Assembly: GCA_963839475.1 (NCBI GenBank)
Contig: CAWIVH010000011.1
Span: forward strand, 1 to 53,066
From: CAWIVH01 sp963839475
GTDB taxonomy: Bacteria; Acidobacteriota; UBA6911
Direction of reading: 5' to 3'
Length of the DNA stretch: 53,066 nt
A model generated the notes under the pieces. That model was not told the origin of the DNA, did not search any database, and worked only from the letters and a program-made list of their open reading frames with translations. Made by a program: the position numbers and the translations under genes. The first letter of the stretch is position 1. The number at the start of each line of letters is the position of its first letter. This document shows, in pieces, positions 1-8,245 of the stretch.

Positions 1-2211
1 AAATGGCGCTTTGGTGGAAATGACAGGCTGCGCCGCGCCAGTCGCGTCTACCCAGACAAGAGAGCATTCACTGTCGGGAAGAATTCCACCGGTAGCATAG
101 ACCAGCGATCCGGTATTGGAAACGCTCACCTGTCCCGCACCGACGAAGTTAGGACTGGACCAGCTATTCATGGCCTGCATCACGTCCGCAACAAGTGACA
201 CCGCCTGACCTTGAACCTCGAGTCTCTTCAGGTCAAACGGGACGGCCATCAGGACCCCTTGCCGGAGAAAAACGAGGTGGCCTGTGGGGACATAGCGGGC
301 GTCGGCGGCATTCTCGGTTGGGATTCTCCACTTCCGTGTTTTGACATCCAGCAGGGCAGTTCGAGGCTGAATATCCCACCCATGCTTGAATATCGTGAAG
401 AGTAGACCCCTTCCGTCCGGAAGACAGTGGGGCAGACGGTGACTCGATTCTGCGTTCGTCCTGTCGGGTTGCGTCAACGTCTCGGCCTTTCCACCGTCTG
501 CAGAGACTCTTGACAATCCGGAATTTCCACTCCCAAAGACAATTTGGTTGTCGCTACCCCAGCTGAAACCAAAAGGCAAAGGGACTTCGCACAAGGTTGT
601 AGGGACGCCACCCTCCACGGAAACTTTCAACAGCTTGCCACCTGCCCAGAACCCGAGCCATCGGTCATCCGGCGAAAGAAACGGCCATTCACCTCTTTCC
701 GTGCCTGCAATGGCTTTGGGCTCTACCTGACTCAGGTTCCGGAGATAAAGCAGAGGTTTGACATCAGCTGGGGTCTTGTCAGCATCGGCGAGAGCAACCT
801 GGGGGACAGCTCCATAAACAACAAAACGACCATCATTGGAGAAGACTACGGCCGTTCTACTTGGGCGATGGAAGTTGAAGGTTCCCGACTCCCATCCAGC
901 GAGACATTGACCTGGAGCAAGCCTGATCACTGACCTTGCAACTGTAGGTGCCGACAAAGGTCGTAAGTATCGCATCAGAATCAAGCCGCTCACCAGTCCG
1001 ATCACAAGGACGGCTGCACCCGTCGAAAGAACCCACATCAAATGGATGCGTGGAGCAACGGGGATTACCTCTGCCGGCTCAGTGAGACCCTGGAGTATCT
1101 TCCACCCGGGCATCGACGATGTTATGAAAACGACGCCCAGGGTCCTTCTGGAGGCATCGCCACAGTAGCGAGCGCACAATCGCGGGAGTTCCGGCGGGCA
1201 GGAGATTCCAGTCCGGCGTCCCATCCAGGATCAAGGCCATGGTCTCTGCGACCGTTTCACTCTTGAAGGGCGCTTTGCCCGTCAGGCACTCGAAGAGAAC
1301 GCAACCGAAGGCCCAGATGTCGGTGCGCTTGTCGACGGGCCTTCCTATGGCCTGCTCCGGACTCATGTATGCCGCCGTGCCGAGAATGACGCCACTTTCG
1401 GACAGGCTATCCTTGCTTGCCGGTGGTTCACATAACCGAAGGGGGTAAGCCCCCGGTTTTGCCGGGGGACTCACAAAGTTTGACTCTTCTGATACCGGTT
1501 CCCTGCTGAACGCCTTTGCCAGACCGAAATCTAGGATCTTGACCTTTCCATCCGGGGTGAGTCTGATGTTGGATGGCTTCAGGTCGCGATGTATGATTCC
1601 TTTTTCATGGGCCGCTTCGAGTCCGGCTGCGATCTGGCAACAGATCTCGAGCGCCTCATCCAGTGGCATCCGCCCCTTTTTCAGCCGCTCCGCAAGCGTC
1701 TTTCCCTCGACCAGTTCCAGAACCAGAAAGCGCCTGCCGTCGGATTCTTCCAGACCGTAAAGCGACGCGATGTTTGCATGATTAAGTGCTGCGAGCATCC
1801 TTGCCTCTCGCTCGAAGCGGGCCAATCGGATGGGATCTGCAGCGAAAACATCGGGCAGTGATTTGATGGCCACGCTGCGGTCAGACGTGTGTCCTGGGCT
1901 CTATAGACGACACCCATGCCCCTTTCGCCGATCTTGGCTCCAATGCGATAGTGCAACAGTGTTTCACCGGTCAGATTCGGTCGCAGCTTTCGTGCCTCGT
2001 CTTCGACGAACTCTTTGGCTAGAACCTCCAGGGCGGGCCTTTCAAAAAATGCTTCCGAATTCCCCTCCTGCGGAAACAAGGATATCATCTCTTTGAACAT
2101 GGACTCGTCGCCGGCGCAAGCTTCCTTGAGAAAGGCTTCCCGCCGTCCAGGCTCGACGTCCATAGCCGCGTGATAGACCTGCCTGACCCGCTCACGACGT
2201 ATCGGATCCAT
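1..2211 (-). pseudogene. Ser/Thr protein kinase with TolB/PD40 propeller, two frame breaks, truncated by window edge
   Basis: The start at 2211 gives a roughly 90-residue N-terminal region and then the glycine loop (IGERGMGVVY). The frame breaks near 1881: one added G in the CTG-ACC-GC context would restore the usual DTRLDRSVAIK. The kinase continues in a second frame (1873-1079) with HRDLKPSN, DFG, the APE-like MSPEQ and DIWAFG. It breaks again near 1100, where removing one A from GTGGAAG would join it to a third frame that is open to base 1. That third frame holds one membrane helix (about 1040-980) and TolB/WD40-like propeller repeats. Such kinases normally sense or signal at the membrane. 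Two single-base indels mean either a dying gene or sequencing errors. The gene overlaps the upstream sigma gene by 20 bases. Confidence 0.8.
1423..1477. repeat. REP-like palindromic insertion inside the kinase activation segment
   Basis: A GC-rich block with a 7-bp stem (CCCCCGG 1450-1456, CCGGGGG 1462-1468, loop TTTTG). The competing stem GGGGG 1441-1445 pairs with CCCCC 1450-1454. It sits between the codons for DFG and MSPEQ and adds roughly 20 residues (VSPPAKPGAYPLRL...) that are not expected in this kinase family. The frame stays open across it. It looks like a mobile REP/MITE-type element. No second copy was seen in this window. Confidence 0.55.
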
Positions 2212-2785
2212 GCCTTCCTCCGGATCTCATCTCACGCAGAAGCCACGCCTTGGCAAAAGCCCAGTCCCGCTGCACCGTCCTGAGCGAGGACCCAAGCGCT
2301 TCCGCTGTCTCCGCCTCATTCAGCCCGCCGAAGAAGCGCAGTTCCACCACTCTTGCTTCCCGCTCATATAGGGACGCAAGCGCATTTAAGGCTTCGTCGA
2401 GCGCAACCACATCGGCACTCTTGCTGGACGCGGGAATGCATGCGTCCCCGAAATCCACCTTGACGATATTGGCGCTCCGCTTCTGGTATCTGCGGGACCG
2501 TGTGAAATCCACCAGGATCCGGCGCATTAGATTGGCAGAGATGGCTAAGAAGTGTGCGCGGTCATGAATGGAGACCGCATTCGCATCGATCAGGCGAAGG
2601 TATGCCTCATTCACCAGTGCGGTGGTTTGCAGCGTATGATCCTTGCGTTCGCGCAGCATATAGATATGTGCCAAGCGGCGCAATTGACCATGGATCAAAG
2701 GGATAAGTTTGTTCAGGGCTGCCTGATCGCCGCCGCGCCAGGCGTACAAAAGCTGCGTGACTTCCCTGGGCGAGTGTCCGCTCAT
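2192..2785 (-). CDS. ECF RNA polymerase sigma factor, Sig-70_X6 (Solibacter) type
   Basis: A 197-residue protein. Region 2 (about residues 10-95) has the family hallmark HTLQTTALVNEAYLRL followed by RAHFLAISANLMRRILVDFTRSRR, which binds core polymerase and the -10 element. Region 4 (about 130-185) has VVELRFFGGLNEAETAEALGSSLRTVQRDW, a helix-turn-helix for the -35 element. Length and motifs match the acidobacterial and planctomycete ECF subgroup that is usually encoded beside Ser/Thr kinases. Its stop lies 20 bases inside the downstream kinase gene, so the two are probably one operon and the kinase may control the sigma factor. The gene is intact, although its partner carries frame breaks. Confidence 0.9.
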   Translation of the reverse strand: MSGHSPREVTQLLYAWRGGDQAALNKLIPLIHGQLRRLAHIYMLRERKDHTLQTTALVNEAYLRLIDANAVSIHDRAHFLAISANLMRRILVDFTRSRRYQKRSANIVKVDFGDACIPASSKSADVVALDEALNALASLYEREARVVELRFFGGLNEAETAEALGSSLRTVQRDWAFAKAWLLREMRSGGRHGSDTS

Positions 2786-3027
2786 AACCCCCCGGAAGAG
2801 AGCACACGAATTCGAGCGATTATATACCTCGACTCATATATTTGTCGCCACGAATAGAAATTTCTCAGACGTCTTGGCGGGTTTTCCTGCCTGATCCCGC
2901 ATTACGGACTGAGGGCGGGTCTGCCAGCGATTTCCTGCCCACTGCTCGCCCCAATTTTCTTAGTTCTTGATGCGGAGGAGTGTGGCTCGGCGTCAAAAAC
3001 AACCCGTAACCCCAAAGGAGGATGCCT

Positions 3028-3750
3028 ATGTCTCGCCCATTATTGCGGAGGTTGATGGTGCTCATTGTCGCTGTAATTACCCTTGCGGTGCTGCTGCCCG
3101 CAGGTGGTTATTCTCAGGGAAAAGGCAACCCGAATCCCAGAATACTTCCGCCCCATGCACTCGCCCATGGCAGCACGTTGGGTGAGTGGACCGCCCGCTA
3201 CTGGTCATGGATATTTGCCTTCCCCGGGAACTATAATCCCATGATAGTGGATGCCAGCATATATGAGAACCAGCCCGGATCACTTTTCTTCCTCCCGAAC
3301 GCGCCTCGCACGATCAATGTCACTATTCCCCCAGGGCGGTCGCTCTTCATCCCGGTTCGTCCTCCATATGTTTCGGCTCCTGACGCCCTTATTCTCGCAC
3401 AAACAATTGTGAGTAATCTGGGCTACGACCTCTCAGAACTCACGGACGAGCAGGTGATACGGATCGCAACCAATTGGCTCGCAGACCAGATAACAGGGCT
3501 ATTCTGTCGCATTAACGGGGAAGACCTTGTTGATCTGGAGGCTTACAGGATTGAGACCCCGACGTTCTACTTTTACTACGGGGAGGGCTGGCCACTACCA
3601 CCCGGATTGAAAGGACCATCTGTTTCAGCTGGATACGCCCTGATCTTAGCTCCTCTGCCTCCCGGGGAATACGTCCTTGAGTGGGGGGCCACGGGGCCGG
3701 TTGGCATCCCTTACCCACGTAAAACGGTCTGCAACCTGACCGTACGATAG
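3028..3750 (+). CDS. exported protein of unknown function (GEWTARYWSW family)
   Basis: The ATG at 3028 is preferred over 3022 because the AGGAGG at 3016-3021 touches 3022 but stands 6 bases from 3028. A signal peptide is clear: RPLLRR, then a hydrophobic stretch, with cleavage probably after GGYSQG. The mature part carries STLGEWTARYWSWIF, QPGSLFFLP and IPPGRSLFIPV, a pattern I recognise from a widespread family of exported proteins with no known function. No catalytic motif is visible. It stands alone on the plus strand between the chromosomal kinase/sigma pair and the prophage remnant. Confidence 0.75.
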   Translation: MSRPLLRRLMVLIVAVITLAVLLPAGGYSQGKGNPNPRILPPHALAHGSTLGEWTARYWSWIFAFPGNYNPMIVDASIYENQPGSLFFLPNAPRTINVTIPPGRSLFIPVRPPYVSAPDALILAQTIVSNLGYDLSELTDEQVIRIATNWLADQITGLFCRINGEDLVDLEAYRIETPTFYFYYGEGWPLPPGLKGPSVSAGYALILAPLPPGEYVLEWGATGPVGIPYPRKTVCNLTVR

Positions 3751-3885
3751 ACACAGTTTGACCCTCGCAAGCGGAAATGAGGACGTTCTACCCATATCTC
3801 GTTTTGCCCGATCTTCAGGGCTGAATAAGGGCCACTACGACGATATATGGGCTGGCGTCCCCATTTTCTCGTTCCGGATCCATTG

Positions 3886-4128
3886 TTATTGTCCCCGCTC
3901 CGGTTCCGTCAGCAGCCAGAACTCCGCCTGGCGTTTGGTGTGGGCAAGCTGTTCGGTGTCATGGTTGAATACATCAGGTAGGGTCTTGATCGAGGCATGT
4001 CGGAGAGATCCGCACCACTGGCGCGATAGAGATCTCCTCCTTTTGCCTTTGCCGAAACTGTCTGAGCTCCGATTGTTCAAGCTGGTACTGCCAATCATGC
4101 AGGAAGCCCCCACTAGCAATGCGTGCAC
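3886..4128 (-). pseudogene. tyrosine recombinase C-terminal remnant
   Basis: The translation contains LRHASIKTLPDVFNHDTEQLAHTKR, very like the end of phage integrases (L-x-HASIKTT-LDVY-xH). The position expected for the catalytic tyrosine is phenylalanine (DVFNH), and no upstream arginine or HxxR box is present, so the protein cannot be active. It is probably the leftover integrase of the neighbouring remnant. The identification rests on a short match. Confidence 0.5.
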
Positions 4129-4210
4129 TTAGATTTGAAGCGAGCTGAAGTTGCGGCCATTATAATCGGCTGATACAGCCGAGGATAGCTGAATCTGTAG
4201 TATTTGTCGT

Positions 4211-4230
4211 GATTTCGAGGCCTCGAAATC
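4211..4230. repeat. perfect 20-bp palindrome
   Basis: GATTTCGAGG is followed directly by its exact reverse complement CCTCGAAATC, with no loop. It lies about 90 bases past the end of the last remnant gene. Absence of a loop fits a dimeric protein-binding site better than a transcription terminator. Confidence 0.5.
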
Positions 4231-4318
4231 CGGTCATTTGGCAAGAAACGGGCTTCCTGGAAGCGATCCATATCAATGTGATTTACGAGCACTTGTCGGC
4301 CGGAAGATTTGTAGATTA

Positions 4319-4546
4319 TCAATCCACTCCATCAGACGGTGGAATCGCATCAGGTTCCTCCTCTTCGCGCAGCACATTCTCGGGATCGACGATAACGAGT
4401 CTTTCACACCCGGCGAGTTGCACCTTGAGCCTGATGCGCTGACGGCAGACCCGCATGATCACCCCGGGGATTTTCTGCACCCGCCACCCGCTCAGGATCG
4501 AGCGGCCCGGGGATCGGAGCCAGATTACGCGATCGCCTGCTTTCAT
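4319..4546 (-). CDS. small phage protein, possible SH3-like barrel
   Basis: 75 residues. It begins MKAGDRVIWLRSP and alternates short beta-type segments (GVIMRVCRQRIRLKVQL, CERLVIVDPENV), resembling the small KOW/SH3-like proteins common in phage replication modules. The ATG overlaps the stop of the upstream 87-residue gene (ATGA), so translation is coupled. Function unknown. Confidence 0.55.
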   Translation of the reverse strand: MKAGDRVIWLRSPGRSILSGWRVQKIPGVIMRVCRQRIRLKVQLAGCERLVIVDPENVLREEEEPDAIPPSDGVD

Positions 4547-4806
4547 GCCGCGTCTCCCATAGGGTCAAAGGTGTTTTCCTCGGCGCCGGGGCACCACTCT
4601 TCCCGCATCCGGGCCAGGTACTGCGTGAAGATCGGCTGCTCCGCATCCTCCCTGAGCTCGGTGGCGATCTCTTGAAGCTCTCCCGGCATCGGGAACCGCC
4701 GCGAGCGTTCCAGCGATTTCAGGTGCCTCCTGGTCGTCGCTTCGGACGATCCGATACTGTAGGCGGCCGCGAGATTTTCGGACCAAGTCACCGGATCCAT
4801 CTTCAT
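4543..4806 (-). CDS. hypothetical phage protein
   Basis: 87 residues with a charged helical N-terminal half (RRHLKSLERSRRF) and an acidic C-terminus. It lies 23 bases after the DnaC-like gene and overlaps the next gene by ATGA. The context is a replication module. I do not recognise the family. Confidence 0.5.
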   Translation of the reverse strand: MKMDPVTWSENLAAAYSIGSSEATTRRHLKSLERSRRFPMPGELQEIATELREDAEQPIFTQYLARMREEWCPGAEENTFDPMGDAA

Positions 4807-4829
4807 CGCTCCTCGCTGTTTGTCTCCGT

Positions 4830-5558
4830 TCAGAGTTCAATGACCTTGCACATGTCGTCGAGCCGGCGGACGATCGCCGGGTGCATGCGTTCACGTTCAA
4901 CCAGGTCCTGCATCGAGTGATTGCTGGTGACCGTCAATCCATGCTTCTGCCTGTAGAGGCTGTCCACGAGGTCAAACAGCACTTCAGTCTTGAAATCCGT
5001 GAGCTTCAGTTTGTCGACATCGTCCCAGAACAAGTGGTAGGCCTCCCGCCTGGAAGCAGCCGCGACCACCGGCGAGACGAAATCCTCGTCGAACTCGGCG
5101 CGCCTGAGCTCTTCCAGCAGTTCACGCGTGGTGCGGACGTGGCAGCGGATCCCGCCATCCTCCACCATCCGCCGGTACTGCGCATACAGGAGATGCGTCT
5201 TGCCGCTGCCGTACGATCCCGTCAGATACCAGTTGGCGGCAAATCCCTCACGGATCAGCGAGAGCGCTCTTTCCTGCCGCGGGTTCTTGGGTCTGTAGGA
5301 TTCGAATGAGCTTTCCTTGAATCGTTCCGGAATGATCGACAGGCGCTCCGCCCGTCTTTTTGCCAGCGTGCATTCGCACACGGCCGACACCGAACCTTTC
5401 GGAGTTTTCTTGCTGATCCAGCCGCTGTCCTGGCAGACAGGGCAGGCGTAGACGTACTCATGGTCACTGTCGGGGACGGTACATGAGATCGCCGCGGCTC
5501 GTCCGCCGGGTTGAAGTTCCTCCCGGTTCACAGTCGGGATCCTGCTGATATGTTCCAT
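4830..5558 (-). CDS. DnaC/IstB-like helicase loader ATPase
   Basis: About 242 residues. An N-terminal zinc-ribbon (CPVC near residue 40, CEC near 62) precedes an AAA+ core with Walker A GSYGSGKT (about 114-121), Walker B LFWDDVDK (about 176-183), a sensor-1-like TSNHS and a C-terminal RRL arginine motif. Proteins of this type load the replicative helicase at phage origins. The ATG at 5558 is chosen because GGAGG stands 5 bases upstream. The start lies about 95 bases inside the upstream initiator gene, an unusually long overlap but backed by that ribosome binding site. It belongs to the remnant, not to the intact prophage. Confidence 0.8.
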   Translation of the reverse strand: MEHISRIPTVNREELQPGGRAAAISCTVPDSDHEYVYACPVCQDSGWISKKTPKGSVSAVCECTLAKRRAERLSIIPERFKESSFESYRPKNPRQERALSLIREGFAANWYLTGSYGSGKTHLLYAQYRRMVEDGGIRCHVRTTRELLEELRRAEFDEDFVSPVVAAASRREAYHLFWDDVDKLKLTDFKTEVLFDLVDSLYRQKHGLTVTSNHSMQDLVERERMHPAIVRRLDDMCKVIEL

Positions 5559-6348
5559 CACTGCCTCCGTTTCCGTTTTGTGAAGCCGCTGCGGGGCCGT
5601 CGTACTTGCCCTCGATCACGGCGTAGACGTTCAGGTGGTTGGCAATAAACCAGTCGAAGCTCGCCCGCCATCCGCGCGCTCCCTCCCCGCGAAGGAAGGG
5701 CGTTTGCTGAGCCTTTTTGACTGCCGCACTGAAGTCTTCGAGGTATTGTTCAAGGCATCCGTCGCGGACGGCCTGGTCAATCCTTGACCGGCACTTCTTC
5801 AGCCTTTCGGAAGTAAGTGCCTTCACCTCGGGCAGCGCCTGGTTGTTTTGCCGGTAGATTTCGAGAAGAATATTTGGGGACACACTCGCGCCGTCGTCAG
5901 ACGGCATGTGTGTGTCTTTTCTTTCTACTTCTTTAAAACCTTCTTTTACTACTTCTTTTATTTTGTACCGCCCGCCGTACCGCTTCCCGTATCGGTCGGC
6001 GTACCGCGCTTGGTTGTAAGTCTCGTAATTAGAGACAATAAAGTGTCCCGCTTCCTGTACCGCGGGGCGTACCGTTTCGCGTACCACCCGCGAAATCATT
6101 GAATTCTCGATGAGAAGATCCAGAAAGCGCTGGGCCATCCCATGGCTCCAGCCGAGACACCTGGCGAGATAGCGGACGCTGACAACGAACTCGCCGCGTT
6201 TAAGGCCGGCGGACTCATCGTCCTTCCCGGCCGCGAGGAAATTGGTGATGTAGAGCCAGGCTTCCAGCCGGCAGGACTTTTTCCCCGGCTCGCACAGCAG
6301 CGGATTGGCCCAGATTTTTCTCCAGAGCAGGGTGTAGCCGCGGTTCAT
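5464..6348 (-). CDS. phage replication initiation protein with winged-helix N-terminus
   Basis: About 294 residues from the start MNRGYTLLWRKIW, the usual opening of this family (K/W-HRKIWdNP...RLEAWLYI). The N-terminal 110 residues contain a winged-helix region (FVVSVRYLARCLGWSHGMAQRFLDLL) expected to bind the origin. The C-terminal part (RLKKCRSRID...FLRGEGARGWRASFDWFIANHLNVYAVIEGKY) resembles the DnaD-like domain that contacts the loader. The DnaC-like gene follows directly, which is the normal pairing. GGAG lies 8 bases before the chosen start. Confidence 0.75.
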   Translation of the reverse strand: MNRGYTLLWRKIWANPLLCEPGKKSCRLEAWLYITNFLAAGKDDESAGLKRGEFVVSVRYLARCLGWSHGMAQRFLDLLIENSMISRVVRETVRPAVQEAGHFIVSNYETYNQARYADRYGKRYGGRYKIKEVVKEGFKEVERKDTHMPSDDGASVSPNILLEIYRQNNQALPEVKALTSERLKKCRSRIDQAVRDGCLEQYLEDFSAAVKKAQQTPFLRGEGARGWRASFDWFIANHLNVYAVIEGKYDGPAAASQNGNGGSDGTYQQDPDCEPGGTSTRRTSRGDLMYRPRQ

Positions 6349-6476
6349 CTTCACGCTCCGAAATGGGACCGATTCGGCACGATAGTCGCTCCACCGGGAG
6401 ACTATCCGCGGCATTCGCGATTCGTGCGTTTTCGGTCAGATTTTCGGAGGGATTCCGCGAAGAATTTTTTCGGAAT

Positions 6477-6496
6477 AAGGACAAAACAAGGACAAC
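6477..6496 (+). repeat. paired 11-bp-period repeat of the remnant (integrase arm-site candidate)
   Basis: AAGGACAAAAC is followed at exactly 11 bp by AAGGACAAC, about 58 bases from the tRNA-Leu 3' end. The layout matches the TTGGGCACAA pairs of the intact prophage while the sequence differs, as expected for arm-type sites of another integrase. Confidence 0.5.
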
Positions 6497-6554
6497 TGGG
6501 CCTTTTTTGCCTGTTTTGCGGTGGGGGTTGAAGAGGTCTAAGTTGTTGATTCTA

Positions 6555-6611
6555 TGGTGCCGGGGATGGGGGTCGAACCCACACGCTCCGTTCGGAGCCC
6601 AGGATTTTAAG
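6555..6611 (-). other. tRNA-Leu(UAA) 3' fragment: attL core of the prophage
   Basis: Read on the minus strand it gives the anticodon loop CTTAAAA, the 3' anticodon stem, a long variable arm (CTCCGAACGGAG), the T arm with GTTCGACC, the acceptor 3' strand CCCCGGC, discriminator A and encoded CCA. Upstream of the loop the sequence (GAGAC) cannot pair with the 3' anticodon stem, and no D arm or 5' acceptor strand follows. It is therefore a displaced 3' half, cut at the anticodon loop, as left by integrases that use tRNA genes. The intact gene is predicted just beyond base 53066. Confidence 0.8.
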
Positions 6612-6729
6612 GTCTCGGGGGCAATTTTCGAATAGTCACAGAATCGGAGAATCCGCTTCGGTTTGCAACAACTTACGGGCTTCATCAGCTTTTCCAATTC
6701 TCGATTTTTTGCAGTGTTCCGAAATGCAT

Positions 6730-6750
6730 TTGGGCACAACTTGGGCACAA
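6730..6750 (+). repeat. left pair of TTGGGCACAA repeats (integrase arm-site candidate)
   Basis: Two copies of TTGGGCACAA at 6730-6739 and 6741-6750, one helical turn (11 bp) apart, lie just after the integrase stop and about 115 bp from the tRNA core. The same pair with the same period recurs at 53004-53024. Confidence 0.6.
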
Positions 6751-6754
6751 CACC

Positions 6755-7894
6755 CTAACCATCCTTTTTAGCGATTGATGCCACCTTCGCCCCCTCCGCC
6801 CGCATCGCCTCCCTGAACTCGGCCAGGCGTTTCACCCCGTCGACCAGGTCGTGAGGAGCGACGATCGCGTAACGTCGGTAGATGCTCTCCGTCTTATGCC
6901 CGACGAGCTTCATCGCCACCGATCGCGGCACCCCGGAGCGCTCGAGGTTTCGCACGGCCGTGCGGCGGAAATCATGCGGAATGCGATTGGCGATCCCGGA
7001 GGCCTCGATCGCCTCGCGCCAGGCGTCCCGGATGTCGGCGATCCTTCTCCCCGAGCGATGAAATACCCACGGGATGATCACGTTCCTTTCGCGCTGCACC
7101 CGGTCGGTGCACGCGCGCTGCGTGCGGAGGATCTCTTCGACCTCCGGCAGGATTCCAAACGGAAAGGTCCTCCCCTCCCCCGACTTCGTTTTTCCCGGCT
7201 CGAGCCGGACCTCTCCGACATGAAAGTCAACCTGGTTCCACTGTAGCGAAAAGATCTCGCTCTTCAGCCGCCACCCGGTCAGGTAGGCGAAATGGATCGC
7301 CGGCTTTATGTCCGGATCCATCACCTGCATGATCCTAACGAAATCCGACTCCTCGAAAAACCCGGTGCGCGCGTTTGCCACGTGCAGGACCGGAAAGCGC
7401 GGCGCCTTCCCGAGGATGTCTTCAGCCAGGCGAAACATGCGCTTGAGCGCCGAGAGTTCGTAACGGACGGTGGCGTTGGCGGCCTTTTCCACCTCGAGAC
7501 GATAACTGACATACTCATCGATGCGGACGCTGTTGATATCGGCTGCCCGGCTGGATCCGAAATAGTTTTGCAGATGGTTGATGCCGTCCTCGAGGCGATC
7601 GAGGCTCTTACGTTTGTTGCGGGTGTAGTCGCGCGTCGCGAACTGGGCCAGGGTGGCGAATTTCATCTTCTCCCCCTGTCCCACCAGCATTTTGCCGGAC
7701 ATCGACATTTCGAGCTGCTTTTTTAGAAACTGGATTGCCTTCCCGCGATTTTCCGTCCCGGAGGCTTTCCGGATTTTGCGGCCGTTATGGTAGAACATGA
7801 TCCACCACGTCTTCGATTTCACCCACTTCTTTTTTCGGTTTTTGTGACGGCGGCGATAGATGGTGCCCATGCCGCGAAGTAATTTCTGGGTCAT
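6755..7894 (-). CDS. int: tyrosine recombinase (phage integrase)
   Basis: About 379 residues, the usual integrase size. A basic N-terminal arm-binding region (RRRHKNRKKKW) is followed by a SAM-like core-binding domain (about 80-170) and the catalytic domain with R209 (TGWRLKSE), K237 (GKTKSGEGR), H307-x-x-R310 (PHDFRR), H333 (LVGHKT) and nucleophile Y342 (YRRYAI). The start at 7894 has GGGAGG 9 bases upstream; the longer start at 7918 does not. It should join attP with the tRNA-Leu(UAA) site, whose 3' fragment lies 140 bases downstream. An HTH gene, the likely excisionase, is immediately upstream. Confidence 0.93.
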   Translation of the reverse strand: MTQKLLRGMGTIYRRRHKNRKKKWVKSKTWWIMFYHNGRKIRKASGTENRGKAIQFLKKQLEMSMSGKMLVGQGEKMKFATLAQFATRDYTRNKRKSLDRLEDGINHLQNYFGSSRAADINSVRIDEYVSYRLEVEKAANATVRYELSALKRMFRLAEDILGKAPRFPVLHVANARTGFFEESDFVRIMQVMDPDIKPAIHFAYLTGWRLKSEIFSLQWNQVDFHVGEVRLEPGKTKSGEGRTFPFGILPEVEEILRTQRACTDRVQRERNVIIPWVFHRSGRRIADIRDAWREAIEASGIANRIPHDFRRTAVRNLERSGVPRSVAMKLVGHKTESIYRRYAIVAPHDLVDGVKRLAEFREAMRAEGAKVASIAKKDG

Positions 7895-7924
7895 GGTGTT
7901 TATCCTCCCTGGCCGCATATTACG

Positions 7925-8242
7925 TCAGACCTTTCTCCGGTCGCGCCAGAAAACGAGACCCTTGCGCGAAAAACGCAGGCATTTGCGTGACAGCCGGCGG
8001 GCAAAGGGGAGGGTTTTAGCGTGGCGGTAGAGCCAGTCCACGTCGACTCCGAGCTCCCGCGCGGCTTCCTTCGTGGTGAGCATCTCGTCCCCCTCTTCGG
8101 GCTTTACCGCCGCGGCGGGCGCCTCTTTTCCCATCATCATCAGACGCGCCGCGAGCTGCCCCTGGAGCGCAGCCAGGCGCGCGAGCGCCGGCGGGATGTC
8201 TTCAAGCGCCAGTTCCCCGGCTTCCGGCAGATTCATTTCCAT
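7925..8242 (-). CDS. HTH DNA-binding protein, excisionase candidate
   Basis: 105 residues. The C-terminal half is a MerR-like excisionase fold (LTTKEAARELGVDVDWLYRHAKTLPFARRLSRKCLRFSRKGLVFW), preceded by a 50-residue helical leader. It is adjacent to the integrase gene, where xis normally lies. The family also includes plain transcriptional regulators, so the excision role is inferred from position. Confidence 0.7.
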   Translation of the reverse strand: MEMNLPEAGELALEDIPPALARLAALQGQLAARLMMMGKEAPAAAVKPEEGDEMLTTKEAARELGVDVDWLYRHAKTLPFARRLSRKCLRFSRKGLVFWRDRRKV

Positions 8243-8245
8243 GCA

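Larger units (their letters stand above)
3886..6554 (-). mobile_element. prophage remnant left of the intact prophage
   Basis: The stretch holds an integrase C-terminal scrap, two small phage-type genes, a DnaC-like loader and a replication initiator. It ends in 11-bp-period repeats beside the tRNA-Leu fragment. The order at its right end (replication gene, T-rich hairpin, paired 11-bp repeats, tRNA 3' end) mirrors the right end of the large prophage, although the repeat sequence differs. I infer an older phage that used the same tRNA-Leu site and lost its middle. Apart from the integrase scrap and a 20-bp palindrome I see nothing coding in 3751-4318. No second tRNA fragment was found at its left edge. 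Confidence 0.55.

Noticed and set aside
544..933. Small plus-strand genes in 200-1270
   Set aside because: They lie antisense to the continuous propeller-coding frame of the kinase and show no domain.
6215..6748. Minus-strand open frame starting MPKLCPN across the tRNA fragment
   Set aside because: It translates the TTGGGCACAA repeats, the tRNA fragment and the antisense of the initiator start; the same MPKLCPN at 53022 is also just the repeat.
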